Assembly (NCBI GenBank): GCA_031385445.1 | Contig: JANNBM010000041.1 | Location: 1 to 54,669, forward strand | DNA length: 54,669 nucleotides | Origin: CAIYZT01 sp031385445 | GTDB taxonomy: Bacteria > Pseudomonadota > Alphaproteobacteria > Rhodobacterales > Rhodobacteraceae | Direction: 5' to 3' | Shown here: positions 1-8,228 of the stretch, piece after piece | Numbering within the stretch: the first letter of the stretch is position 1 | Layout: each line of letters opens with the position of its first letter | Position numbers and translations under genes: made by a program | Notes under the pieces: model-generated | Database searches by the model: none | What the model saw: the letters and a program-made list of their open reading frames with translations, nothing else | What the model was told of the DNA's origin: nothing

Positions 1-48
1 GGCCTCACCCCCTTGACCCCACCCCCCAATCCCCCGCAATCTCGCCCC

Positions 49-333
49 ATGCGTGTTCTCGCCCTCTTCCTCCTCGCCGCCTGCGCGGCCTCGCCTTCGC
101 CCACGATGAGCGGCGCGACCAAGGCCGAAACCTCGCTGAACGGCCGCGCCTACACCCTCTGGTACACCGACACCCGCGTTGAAATCGTCCGCCACGGTTG
201 GGCCAGCCCGGGGGAGCACCAGCAGATCCGCGCCGACATGACCCTGCTGATCCCGCAGGTCACCGGTTGCACCTTGAACGAAGCTTCGCTGACCGGCGAC
301 AGCGGCGAGATGCGGGCCTCACTGCGCTGCTAG
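49..333 (+). CDS. Small putative lipoprotein
   Basis: A 94-residue protein with a hydrophobic N-terminus ending in a lipobox (LAAC, Cys12), so probably exported and lipid-anchored, then a soluble domain with two more cysteines near the C-terminus. I chose the ATG at 49 because the in-frame upstream ATG at 13 would add a proline-rich stretch before the signal peptide. I do not recognise the family; its function is unknown. Its TAG stop overlaps the stop codon of the convergent gene on the other strand through one shared CTAG. Confidence 0.7.
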   Translation: MRVLALFLLAACAASPSPTMSGATKAETSLNGRAYTLWYTDTRVEIVRHGWASPGEHQQIRADMTLLIPQVTGCTLNEASLTGDSGEMRASLRC

Positions 334-509
334 GGCCGCAAAAACAGCTCCCACAGCGCCCAGACGGCGGCGGCGGCAAACAGCACCCCCCAGCCTGGAG
401 AAGAGACTGAAAACTCCAGTGCAGCCATGACGGCGGGCACCGCCACCGTCAAAACCCGCACCCAGGTCCGGCGGAACATCGGGTGATCGCGGTCAAGAAA
501 TTTCTGCAT
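330..509 (-). CDS. 59-residue conserved-type membrane protein downstream of uvrB
   Basis: The start codon lies at 507-509 and the TAG at 330-332. The protein begins with the polar stretch MQKFLDRDHPMF, followed by two hydrophobic helices (about residues 17-32 and 40-56) separated by a Ser/Pro/Gly turn. It is a two-helix inner-membrane protein of a kind I recall as common and uncharacterised in Rhodobacteraceae. It begins 10 nt after the uvrB stop on the same strand, so it is probably co-transcribed with uvrB. The function is unknown. Confidence 0.7.
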   Translation of the reverse strand: MQKFLDRDHPMFRRTWVRVLTVAVPAVMAALEFSVSSPGWGVLFAAAAVWALWELFLRP

Positions 510-519
510 GCCTTGCTCC

Positions 520-2700
520 CTAACGCACCTTCCGCGACTTTCCGCCGCGCATTCCGCCCCGGCCCGCGGTCGATCGACCCGACCGTTTTACCGCCGCCTC
601 AACCGCCTCTTCGACCACCGATTGCCGCGCAAGGGGGTCCGAGGCGACGGTCAGCTCCACCGCCTCCAGCCGTTTCACCTCGTCGCGCAGACGGGCGGCA
701 TCCTCGAAATCGAGGTTCTCCGCCGCCTTGCGCATCGCCAGCCGCAGCGCGTCCAGATGGGCGGCGAGGTTTTGCCCCACATTGGTCTTTTCGACCTTGG
801 CGGTGATCCGCGACTGGTCGGTATCGCCTTTCCAAAGCCCCGCCAGCACATCCTCGACGTTCTTTTTCACCGTCGTCGGCGTGATCCCGTGCAGGGTGTT
901 ATAGGCGACCTGCTTGGCGCGGCGCCGGTCGGTTTCGCCCATCGCGCGTTCCATCGAGCCGGTGATCCGGTCGGCATACATGATCACCCGGCCTTCGGAA
1001 TTGCGCGCCGCGCGGCCGATGGTTTGGATCAGCGAGGTTTCAGAGCGCAGGAAACCCTCTTTGTCGGCATCCAGAATGGCCACCAGCCCGCATTCGGGAA
1101 TATCAAGCCCCTCGCGCAAAAGGTTGATCCCGATCAGCACGTCAAAGGCGCCGAGCCGCAAATCGCGAAGGATTTCAATGCGTTCCAGCGTGTCGATGTC
1201 CGAATGCATATAGCGCACGCGGATGCCCTGTTCGTGCATATACTCGGTCAGATCTTCGGCCATGCGTTTGGTCAGCGTGGTGCACAGGGTGCGCATGCCG
1301 CGCGCGGCCACCTTGCGCACCTCGTCCAGCAGATCATCGACCTGCATGTCAACCGGGCGAATTTCGATCATCGGGTCGATCAGGCCGGTTGGGCGGATGA
1401 CCTGTTCGGTAAAGATGCCGGAAGCTTGCTCGATCTCCCATGCCGCCGGAGTGGCCGACACGAAAACGGTTTGCGGGCGCATCGCGTCCCATTCTTCGAA
1501 TTTCAGCGGGCGGTTGTCCATGCAAGAGGGCAGCCGGAACCCGTGCTCGGCCAGCGTCATCTTGCGCCGGAAGTCGCCCTTGTACATCGCGCCGATCTGG
1601 GGAACCGAGACGTGGGATTCGTCTGCGAAAACAATGGCATTGTCGGGAATGAATTCGAACAGGGTGGGTGGCGGCTCGCCGGGGGCGCGGCCTGTCAGAT
1701 AGCGCGAATAGTTCTCGATCCCGGCGCAGGACCCGGTGGCTTCGAGCATTTCGAGATCAAAATTCGTGCGCTGCTCCAGCCGCTGCGCCTCCAGGAGTTT
1801 GCCCTCTTCGACCAGCTGTTTCAGGCGAGTGTGCAGTTCCAGCTTGATCGACTTGGTGGCTTGCTGCAGCGTTGGGCGGGGGGTGACGTAGTGGCTGTTG
1901 GCATAGATGCGGATCTTGTCAAAATTGTCGGTTTTCGTGCCAGTCAGGGGGTCAAATTCGGTAATGGATTCAAGCTCCTCTCCGAAAAAGGAAAAGCGCC
2001 AGGCGCGGTCGTCAAGGTGGGCGGGCCACACTTCCAGACTGTCGCCGCGCACCCGGAAAGAGCCGCGGGCAAAGGCCATGTCGTTGCGGCGGTACTGCTG
2101 CGCCACCAGATCGGCGATCACTTGGCGTTGGTCATAGATCTGGCCGCGGATCAGATCGACGGTCATCGCGGAATAGGTCTCGACCGAGCCGATGCCGTAA
2201 ATGCACGACACCGAGGCCACGATGATCACATCGTCCCGCTCCAGCAAGGCCCGGGTGGCCGAGTGGCGCATCCGGTCGATCTGCTCGTTGATCTGCGATT
2301 CCTTCTCGATATAGGTGTCCGTGCGCGCAACATAGGCTTCGGGTTGGTAGTAATCGTAGTAGGACACGAAATATTCGACGGCGTTCTGCGGGAAGAAGCC
2401 TTTGAATTCACCGTATAATTGCGCGGCGAGGGTTTTGTTGGGCGCAAGGATGATGGCCGGACGCTGGGTCTGTTCGATCACCTTGGCCATGGTAAAGGTC
2501 TTGCCGGTGCCCGTGGCCCCCAACAGCACCTGATTTTGCTCGCCAGACAGCACGCCTTTGGACAGTTCCGTGATGGCCGTCGGCTGATCGCCCGCAGGTT
2601 CAAACGGGGTTTGCAGGACAAACCGCTTTCCGCCTTCAAGTTTGGGCTTGCTCAGCACCTCGGGGCGGGGCGCGACGGCGTTGGAATTGTTGTGCGGCAT
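520..2700 (-). CDS. uvrB: Excinuclease ABC subunit B
   Basis: UvrB is the damage-verifying helicase-like subunit of nucleotide excision repair. It is loaded by UvrA and recruits UvrC for incision. The 726-residue product has the Walker A motif GATGTGKT at 61-68, the beta-hairpin segment YYDYYQPEAY at 114-123 that clamps DNA, the DESH box at 360-363, C-terminal helicase motifs, and a UVR domain at about 644-680 that contacts UvrC. It is some 50 residues longer than E. coli UvrB, through a short N-terminal extension and a basic Gly/Arg/Lys-rich tail. A near-consensus alphaproteobacterial LexA box sits 30 nt upstream of the start, so SOS control is likely. Confidence 0.97.
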   Translation of the reverse strand: MPHNNSNAVAPRPEVLSKPKLEGGKRFVLQTPFEPAGDQPTAITELSKGVLSGEQNQVLLGATGTGKTFTMAKVIEQTQRPAIILAPNKTLAAQLYGEFKGFFPQNAVEYFVSYYDYYQPEAYVARTDTYIEKESQINEQIDRMRHSATRALLERDDVIIVASVSCIYGIGSVETYSAMTVDLIRGQIYDQRQVIADLVAQQYRRNDMAFARGSFRVRGDSLEVWPAHLDDRAWRFSFFGEELESITEFDPLTGTKTDNFDKIRIYANSHYVTPRPTLQQATKSIKLELHTRLKQLVEEGKLLEAQRLEQRTNFDLEMLEATGSCAGIENYSRYLTGRAPGEPPPTLFEFIPDNAIVFADESHVSVPQIGAMYKGDFRRKMTLAEHGFRLPSCMDNRPLKFEEWDAMRPQTVFVSATPAAWEIEQASGIFTEQVIRPTGLIDPMIEIRPVDMQVDDLLDEVRKVAARGMRTLCTTLTKRMAEDLTEYMHEQGIRVRYMHSDIDTLERIEILRDLRLGAFDVLIGINLLREGLDIPECGLVAILDADKEGFLRSETSLIQTIGRAARNSEGRVIMYADRITGSMERAMGETDRRRAKQVAYNTLHGITPTTVKKNVEDVLAGLWKGDTDQSRITAKVEKTNVGQNLAAHLDALRLAMRKAAENLDFEDAARLRDEVKRLEAVELTVASDPLARQSVVEEAVEAAVKRSGRSTAGRGGMRGGKSRKVR

Positions 2701-2729
2701 GGGGTGATTCCTTGCGAGAAGCTCACAAT

Positions 2730-2744
2730 ATTCTGTTTTTGTTC
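2730..2744 (-). promoter_or_regulatory. Putative LexA (SOS) box upstream of uvrB
   Basis: On the minus strand the sequence reads GAAC-N7-GAAT, one base from the alphaproteobacterial LexA operator GAAC-N7-GAAC (plus strand ATTC-N7-GTTC). The 7-nt spacing is exact, and the site lies 30 nt before the uvrB ATG where it would overlap the promoter. Operator identity is inferred from the consensus and the SOS-type target. Confidence 0.5.
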
Positions 2745-2889
2745 TCGCGTTAAGCCTTGGTTAAGGCATTTTACGGCAGACTTAACAAGATATCTGCAAT
2801 TTTAAGGATGTTTTTCCGAAAGGTGATCATCTTTTGGTTGCAAAGCGGTGGACCTTGCGACAAACTCAATCTGCAAGCAGCAACAAGTC

Positions 2890-2942
2890 TGCCGGCCAGC
2901 GCACTCCACACCCCACCCACACTCCCGGTGCGCTGGCTGGCA
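2890..2942. repeat. 15-bp inverted repeat around a G-poor loop
   Basis: The left arm is 2890-2904 (TGCCGGCCAGCGCAC) and the right arm 2928-2942 (GTGCGCTGGCTGGCA). They are complementary over 15 bp with one G-T wobble. The 23-nt loop is almost all C and A. The repeat could form a strong RNA hairpin in the 5' leader of the gene at 3064 or a cruciform. No T-run follows, so it is not a classical terminator. Confidence 0.6.
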
Positions 2943-3063
2943 GCAACCTCCCCGAAAATGGGACGCGGCGCGATGGGTGGTCTTGCGTTTTGGCCGAAAA
3001 ATCGGAATAACCGCCAAGAGGTTTCGCATCGCCGAAGCCCGTTTCTGCATAAAAGGTCCCCCC

Positions 3064-3375
3064 ATGCGCGCCAAAATCTATCAGCCTGCCCGAAACGCGA
3101 TGCAGTCGGGTCTTGGTAAGTCTAAACTCTGGGTGCTTGAATTTGCTCAGGCGTCCGAGCGGCAGATTGATCCGCTGATGGGCTGGACCTCGTCCGATGA
3201 TACCGAAACGCAGGTCAAACTGCGGTTTGACAGCTGCGAGGCGGCGCAGGTCTATGCGGGCGCAAAGGGCATTGAGGCGGACGTGGTGCAGCCGAACCTG
3301 CGCAAGGCCAATATCCGCATGGGCGGTTACGGTGAGAATTTCGCGACGGCCCGCAAGGGCGCCTGGACACACTGA
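3064..3375 (+). CDS. NDUFS4-like complex I accessory subunit
   Basis: A 103-residue protein of the 'ETC complex I subunit conserved region' family, related to mitochondrial NDUFS4 (18 kDa), which helps assemble and stabilise the N-module of NADH:quinone oxidoreductase. The recognisable core is the N-terminal MRAKIYQPARNAMQSG, then W-V-L-E-F, and the family signature PLMGWTSSDDT with a later KANIR segment. The length matches bacterial members of the family in alphaproteobacteria. It is encoded away from the nuo operon and appears monocistronic. The start at 3064 is the only one that keeps the conserved N-terminus without extra sequence. Confidence 0.85.
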   Translation: MRAKIYQPARNAMQSGLGKSKLWVLEFAQASERQIDPLMGWTSSDDTETQVKLRFDSCEAAQVYAGAKGIEADVVQPNLRKANIRMGGYGENFATARKGAWTH

Positions 3376-3433
3376 ATTTTAGACGAATGGCCGGGAAACC
3401 GGGCAGATTTTTGCAAACCAAAGGTATTTTATC

Positions 3434-4876
3434 ATGAAATTCATGACCACAACCTGCCTCGCCAGCCTTGGCCTTTTCGCAGCGGGCCCGATTTGGGCTG
3501 AGGCAACGGATGATGGGGCTGCGGCTCTTCTGGCGGTGTTCCAAAGCTATCTTGGCATGACCGAAGGCGTGGTCAGCGTCGCGGTTGACGGCGATGCCTA
3601 TGCCGTCACGCTGGACCCGGCGCCGATGATGTCCGCCGTTCCGGTGGAGGGGATGACGGTTTCTGCCTCGCCGATTGTCATCAACGTCACCGATAACGGC
3701 GATGGTACATGGGCCTATGAAATCGATCAGCCGATGTCGATGGCCTATGCGATCCCTGGGCAGATGGACAATAAATCCAACTATGGCTCAATCCAGGTCA
3801 GCGGTATTTTCGACGCGGCATTGGGCGATTCCAGTGAATACACCGCCGAAATCAGCGACATCGCGACCGTGCAGACCCAAACTGACCCCACCATGGGCGA
3901 GATTGCCATCACGAACACCGTTGACAGCATCTCCTACAGCGGGACGGCTGGTCCGGGCGAGACCGGTCTTGACAGCAACTTCAGCGGCACGGTTTCAGGG
4001 ATTTCCTATGACGTGATGATTCCGGCGGGTGAAGGTTTGCCGCCGACGGCGTTGTCCGGCACCATTGCGGATGGCACCTTTGAAGGCGGGCTGACCGGCT
4101 ATCAACCCGCCGCGATTTATGGGATGATTGCGTGGTTCGTGGCCCATCCCGATCAGGCCGCCATCATGGCCGACAAGTCGAACCTGAAAGCCCAGATCGA
4201 ATCCGCGCTGCCGATTTTTGGCAATCTGTTGATCACCGGCGGATATAAAGACGTCATGGTCAACTCTCCGGTCGGCACTTTCGGGCTGGCCGAAGTTGGC
4301 GTCGATGTCGAAATGAACGGCGCGGTTCCGGACGGTTTGTTCCGCGAGGCGCTGAGTTTCAAGGGTTTGACCCTGCCCGAAGGCGTGGTGCCGCCCTTTG
4401 CCCTGGCGCTGGTGCCTGATGAGTTCAGCATCGATGGCACGGTGTCCGGTTTCGATCCGGCGGCGGCGGCAAAGTTGGCGCTGACGATGTTTGATCTGCC
4501 CGAAGGCGCCCAGCCGCCCGAAGGGTTTGACCTGCAGATGCTGGCCGCTTTGATGCCGACGGGCGCGGTGGATTTCACCCTTGCGCCGGGCGGGGCGAAA
4601 AATGCCACCTATGCGCTGACCTATGAAGGCGCGATGAGCGCCGGGATGGGCGGCATGCCGACCGGAACCGCCAAGATCACGCTCGTCGGGGTTGACGCGA
4701 TCATGGCCGCGCTGAAGGAGGCGCCGCCAGAAATGTCCGGTTCGATCATCCCGGTTCTGGGAATGGCGCAGGCGTTGGGCCAGCCGGGCTCCGACGGCGC
4801 GCTGGTTTGGGACATCGACGCCACCACGCCCGGCAGCGTGAAGGTGAACGGCATGGACATGATGGGCGGCCAATGA
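3434..4876 (+). CDS. Secreted DUF2125-like protein
   Basis: A 480-residue protein with a clear Sec signal peptide (cleavage near residues 21-23, after IWA) followed by a beta-rich, Gly/Asp/Thr-rich region lacking cysteines. The repeated pattern of short strands and the C-terminal NGMDMMGG-type ending resemble alphaproteobacterial DUF2125 proteins, periplasmic or outer-envelope proteins of unknown function. Family assignment is from overall style and is tentative. It overlaps the next gene by ATGA, so the two are translationally coupled. Confidence 0.6.
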   Translation: MKFMTTTCLASLGLFAAGPIWAEATDDGAAALLAVFQSYLGMTEGVVSVAVDGDAYAVTLDPAPMMSAVPVEGMTVSASPIVINVTDNGDGTWAYEIDQPMSMAYAIPGQMDNKSNYGSIQVSGIFDAALGDSSEYTAEISDIATVQTQTDPTMGEIAITNTVDSISYSGTAGPGETGLDSNFSGTVSGISYDVMIPAGEGLPPTALSGTIADGTFEGGLTGYQPAAIYGMIAWFVAHPDQAAIMADKSNLKAQIESALPIFGNLLITGGYKDVMVNSPVGTFGLAEVGVDVEMNGAVPDGLFREALSFKGLTLPEGVVPPFALALVPDEFSIDGTVSGFDPAAAAKLALTMFDLPEGAQPPEGFDLQMLAALMPTGAVDFTLAPGGAKNATYALTYEGAMSAGMGGMPTGTAKITLVGVDAIMAALKEAPPEMSGSIIPVLGMAQALGQPGSDGALVWDIDATTPGSVKVNGMDMMGGQ

Positions 4877-5337
4877 GCATCGTCATTGCACAGGAAAACC
4901 CACTTGGGGCGGACCTGACTCTGCTTTTCGAACGCCACACGGCCGACATGCACGCCGATACCCCGCCCGAAAGCATCTATATGATGGATGCCTCGGAGCT
5001 GAGGATTGACGCGGTGCGGTTCTTTGTCGCCCGGCGGGCGGGCTCGCCGGTGGCAATGGGCGCGTTCAAGGTGTTGTCTGGCGGCCTTGGCGAAATCAAA
5101 TCCATGCATGTTCTGGCCGAAGCGCGGGGGCAGGGCCTGTCAAAAGTGATGCTGGCCCATGTCGAGGCCGCCGCGAAAGCCGCTGGCCTGACTTGGCTGT
5201 CGTTGGAAACCGGGATACAAGCGACCTTTGTGGCCGCGCGGATTTTGTACGAAAAGTCGGGCTATCAGCCCTGCCCGCCGTTCGAAGGCTATTGGGCCGA
5301 TCCCAATTCGCTTTTCATGACCAAAGAGCTTCGGTAA
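4873..5337 (+). CDS. GNAT family N-acetyltransferase
   Basis: A 154-residue single-domain GNAT enzyme expected to transfer an acetyl group from acetyl-CoA to an amine; the substrate is unknown. The acetyl-CoA-binding motif A reads EIKSMHVLAEARGQGLSK, with the R/Q-x-x-G-x-G-type loop and a following long helix. The C-terminal segment ILYEKSGYQPCPPFEGY is the typical motif B with its bulge tyrosine. The start overlaps the upstream stop (ATGA), which fixes it at 4873. Confidence 0.85.
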   Translation: MSIVIAQENPLGADLTLLFERHTADMHADTPPESIYMMDASELRIDAVRFFVARRAGSPVAMGAFKVLSGGLGEIKSMHVLAEARGQGLSKVMLAHVEAAAKAAGLTWLSLETGIQATFVAARILYEKSGYQPCPPFEGYWADPNSLFMTKELR

Positions 5338-5348
5338 AAGACGGGTAC

Positions 5349-5425
5349 GGTTCCGTAGCTCAGATGGATAGAGCAGCTGCCTTCTAAGCAGCGGGTCGAG
5401 GGTTCGAATCCTTCCGGGGCCACCA
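5349..5425 (+). tRNA. tRNA-Arg (anticodon UCU)
   Basis: A full cloverleaf can be drawn. The acceptor GGTTCCG pairs with CGGGGCC (5415-5421, two G-U pairs). The D-arm contains TAGCTCAG...GATAGAGC. The anticodon stem is GCTGC/GCAGC around loop CTTCTAA, giving anticodon TCT (reads AGA/AGG). The T-arm has GGTTCGAATCC. Discriminator A is at 5422, and CCA is encoded at 5423-5425. Confidence 0.96.
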
Positions 5426-5564
5426 ACTTTTCCTTAAACATGGCTCGCACACTTTCGGCGCTGCACCCGGTCGAGCGATTTGTTGCCGGGCGCGCAAAGC
5501 GCTCTTTCGCCTGCCGTTCAGGCGCCTATCCTGCGTTTGAACCCCGCCGCAGAGCGGGCTGAAA

Positions 5565-6935
5565 ATGGGGCGTCCAATGGGTTTGACTGACGAACATCTG
5601 GCGATCCGATTTGGTTTTGGTCTGCCCTTGCCGCGGTCCGCGCCGCGCAGCCCGGCCGAGATTGCGGCGGCCTTGAGGGGCCGTGATAGGGCGGCTGCCG
5701 ACTGGCCCCTGACCTCGTTGGCGCAGTATTCCGAAATGATTCAGGCGCTGCAAGAGATCAAGGCACGCGCCAAAACCGGCGCCAATGTGAAGGCCGAGGA
5801 AGATGCCGCGCAGGCAAAGATCGTCCGGCTTGCCAATCTTGGGCACCGCACCGGCCTTGCCCGCGCCATCGATTCTGCCGAGCCGTTCCGCGAACGCCTG
5901 ATCACCTTTTTCGCCGATCACTTCACCGCCAACGCGCGCGGTGGCATTTCGGGGATCTACATGCCGTTTGCGCTGGTCGAAGAGGCGATCCGGCCCAATA
6001 TCGGCAAAACCTTTACGGCGATGCTCAAAGCGGTCACGCTGCATCCGGCGATGCTGATCTTTCTGGATCAGCAGTCGTCGATCGGGCCAAATTCCGCCAT
6101 GGGCCTCAGACAGGGCAAGGGGCTGAACGAAAATCTGGCGCGCGAATTGATGGAATTGCACACGCTGGGGGTCGATGGCGGCTACTCTCAGGATGATGTG
6201 CGCCAGTTGGCCGAGCTTTTGACGGGTTTAACGGTTGAAGCCGATATGACCACAGGTTTTGAGCCAAGGCGGGTGGAGCCGGGGGCCGAAACGGTGCTGG
6301 GCCAAAGCTATGACAGCGACAAGATTGGGGCGATTGGCCGCGTGTTGCACGATCTGGCGCTGCACCCCGCAACCGCCGCCCATATCGCGCGAAAACTTGC
6401 CGTGCATTTTCTGTCCGACACCCCCGATCCCGCGGTCATCGAGGCCATGCGCGCGGCGTTTATCGCCAGTGAGGGGGACATTCCAAGTGTGGTGCAGGCG
6501 CTTTTGTCGCATCCGGCGGCCAGCGCCGCGGTCGCGGAAAAACTGCGCCAGCCTTTTGATTTCATCGTTGCAGCGGCGCGCGGTCTGGGCGTTAGCGGCC
6601 AGCAGATTCAGGATATGGAAGCCGGCCTGTTCAAACGCGGAATAATGGTTCCGATGGAAGAAATGGGCCAGCGGATGAAATATTCGCCCGGCCCGGATGG
6701 CTGGCCGGAGCAGGCCGAAGCCTGGGTTACGCCGCCGCGGCTTGCGGCGCGGATCGATTGGGCGATGTCGATGCCGCAGCGGCTGGTCACCGAGCTGCCT
6801 GAACCTGTGGCCTTCGCCGCTTTTGTTTTGGGCAGCCATGCCTCGCAAACCCTGCTGACCGCCGCCTCGCGGGCGGAAAGCCGGCGCGACGGGGTGGGGA
6901 TCGTCCTGTCCTCGCCCGAATTTAACCGGAGATAG
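5565..6935 (+). CDS. DUF1800 family protein
   Basis: A 456-residue DUF1800 protein, a widespread family almost always paired with a DUF1501 protein and of unknown biochemical role. Features matching the family are the early HRTGLARAI/ERLITFFADHF segment (the conserved Trp/Phe-Asn-His region), the central ENLARELMELHTLGVDGGY motif, and a C-terminal helical portion ending in SPEFNRR. There is no clear export signal of its own. The ATG at 5565 or the one at 5577 could be used. The DUF1501 gene follows after only 3 nt. Confidence 0.88.
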   Translation: MGRPMGLTDEHLAIRFGFGLPLPRSAPRSPAEIAAALRGRDRAAADWPLTSLAQYSEMIQALQEIKARAKTGANVKAEEDAAQAKIVRLANLGHRTGLARAIDSAEPFRERLITFFADHFTANARGGISGIYMPFALVEEAIRPNIGKTFTAMLKAVTLHPAMLIFLDQQSSIGPNSAMGLRQGKGLNENLARELMELHTLGVDGGYSQDDVRQLAELLTGLTVEADMTTGFEPRRVEPGAETVLGQSYDSDKIGAIGRVLHDLALHPATAAHIARKLAVHFLSDTPDPAVIEAMRAAFIASEGDIPSVVQALLSHPAASAAVAEKLRQPFDFIVAAARGLGVSGQQIQDMEAGLFKRGIMVPMEEMGQRMKYSPGPDGWPEQAEAWVTPPRLAARIDWAMSMPQRLVTELPEPVAFAAFVLGSHASQTLLTAASRAESRRDGVGIVLSSPEFNRR

Positions 6936-6938
6936 CCG

Positions 6939-8132
6939 ATGGACCGCCGACAATTTATCAAAGCCGGACTTGCGGGCGCCTGTTCTTTGGCCGCTCATCC
7001 GCTGATGTCCACTGTCACCTTTGCGGCGTCCAATGGCACGCGGCCCTTGGGGGAAAACCGGCTGATCGTGGTGATCCTGCGCGGGGCGATGGACGGGCTT
7101 GATATTTTACGGCCCTTTGGCGATGCCAATCTGCCGCGCTATCGTCCGAAAATCCTGAGCGGTGACAAGGGGTCTGATCTGGACGGCTTTTTCTGGCTGC
7201 ATCCGGCGATGAAAGACCTGATGCCGCTGTGGAGCGCGGGGCAGCTTGGCTTTGTGCATGCCGCCTCCTCGCCCTATCGCGACAAGCGCAGCCATTTCGC
7301 CGGACAGGACATGCTGGAAGCCGGGTCCGGCCTTGATGTGCCCGATCCCGAGGTGCGCGACGGGTGGCTGAACCGGCTGTTGCAGGCGGTGCCGGGGATC
7401 ACGGGCGACACCGCCTATTCGGTCGGAATTGCCGAGATGCCGATTTTGAAGGGCATCGCGCCCTTTGCGGCCTGGGCGCCCGAACAATCCCTTGATCTGT
7501 CAGCGGCCTGCAAGATTTTGCTCGATCAGGTCTATGAATCCGATCCCCTGTTTCACGCCGCCGCCTCGCAGGCGATGGAGCTGTCGGCGCATCTGGCGGA
7601 GGCCGATGCCAATGGCAAAAAGCCCACCGGCCCGTTCAGCGATGATCTGGCGCTTGCCGATTTCACCGCCGCGCGCCTGCTGGAAGACACGCGGATCGCC
7701 AGCTTTTCCATCTCGGGCTGGGACACGCACCGCACGCAGGCCGGGGCCATTGCAAAGCCTGCGGAACGGTTGGCACAGGTGATCTTGCGGCTGCAACAGG
7801 GGCTGGGGGCAACCTGGGGCAAGACTTTACTGGTCGCGATGACCGAATTTGGCCGCACGGCGCGCGAAAATGGCACCGGCGGCACCGATCATGGCACGGG
7901 CGGCGCGATGGTGCTGGCGGGCGGGGCGCTGAAGGGCGGGCGGGTTTTGGGCGACTGGCCGGGGCTGGACGAGGCGGCGCTGTTTGAACGCCGCGATCTG
8001 ATGCCCACGACCGACGTGCGCGCTTGGGCGGGTCATGCGCTGCGGGGGATGTACGGGTTTGAAAAAAGCCTGATCGAGCAGACAATTTTCCCCGGACTGA
8101 TCCTGCCCCGCGATCCCGGCCTTTTGCTTTAG
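6939..8132 (+). CDS. DUF1501 family protein with Tat signal
   Basis: A 397-residue protein starting MDRRQFIKAG, a twin-arginine leader followed by a hydrophobic stretch, so it should be exported folded. The body matches DUF1501: RLIVVILRGAMDGLD near the N-terminus, the HFAGQDMLEAG segment, and TEFGRTARENGTGGTDHGTGG near residue 310. The HG and D-H residues recall sulfatase/alkaline-phosphatase-fold metal sites, but the reaction is not established. It is co-transcribed with the DUF1800 gene. Confidence 0.9.
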   Translation: MDRRQFIKAGLAGACSLAAHPLMSTVTFAASNGTRPLGENRLIVVILRGAMDGLDILRPFGDANLPRYRPKILSGDKGSDLDGFFWLHPAMKDLMPLWSAGQLGFVHAASSPYRDKRSHFAGQDMLEAGSGLDVPDPEVRDGWLNRLLQAVPGITGDTAYSVGIAEMPILKGIAPFAAWAPEQSLDLSAACKILLDQVYESDPLFHAAASQAMELSAHLAEADANGKKPTGPFSDDLALADFTAARLLEDTRIASFSISGWDTHRTQAGAIAKPAERLAQVILRLQQGLGATWGKTLLVAMTEFGRTARENGTGGTDHGTGGAMVLAGGALKGGRVLGDWPGLDEAALFERRDLMPTTDVRAWAGHALRGMYGFEKSLIEQTIFPGLILPRDPGLLL

Positions 8133-8228
8133 GCGCGGAACTGGCCTGATGCTTGCGATTAGATATAGGGCCAGACCTTTGCAACCCGCTCTTTTCTTGC
8201 CCGTGGCAACGGCGCTGGTGCAAGGTGG

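Larger units (their letters stand above)
2701..3063. other. Divergent intergenic region between uvrB and the NDUFS4-like gene
   Basis: These 363 nt carry no convincing gene. They hold the uvrB promoter region with the LexA-like box, an AT-rich stretch (about 2756-2840), a long imperfect inverted repeat (2890-2942) and the leader of the rightward gene. Short open frames here have repetitive or atypical composition and no ribosome binding site. Confidence 0.6.

Noticed and set aside
508..2418. A 636-codon open frame antisense to uvrB
   Set aside because: It is the shadow of the GC-rich uvrB codons; composition is His/Gly/Arg-rich with no motif, while UvrB is certain on the other strand.
3376..3433. 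CCGG-GAAA-CCGG hairpin with T-run after the NDUFS4-like gene
   Set aside because: The stem is only four bp, too weak to call an intrinsic terminator.
5440..5562. 40-codon frame between tRNA-Arg and the DUF1800 gene
   Set aside because: It ends two nt before the DUF1800 ATG, which is suggestive of a leader peptide, but there is no ribosome binding site and no recognisable feature.
5349..5564. tRNA-Arg as an attachment site for a mobile element
   Set aside because: No integrase, no repeat of the tRNA 3' end and no foreign gene block follow; the flanks are ordinary chromosomal genes.
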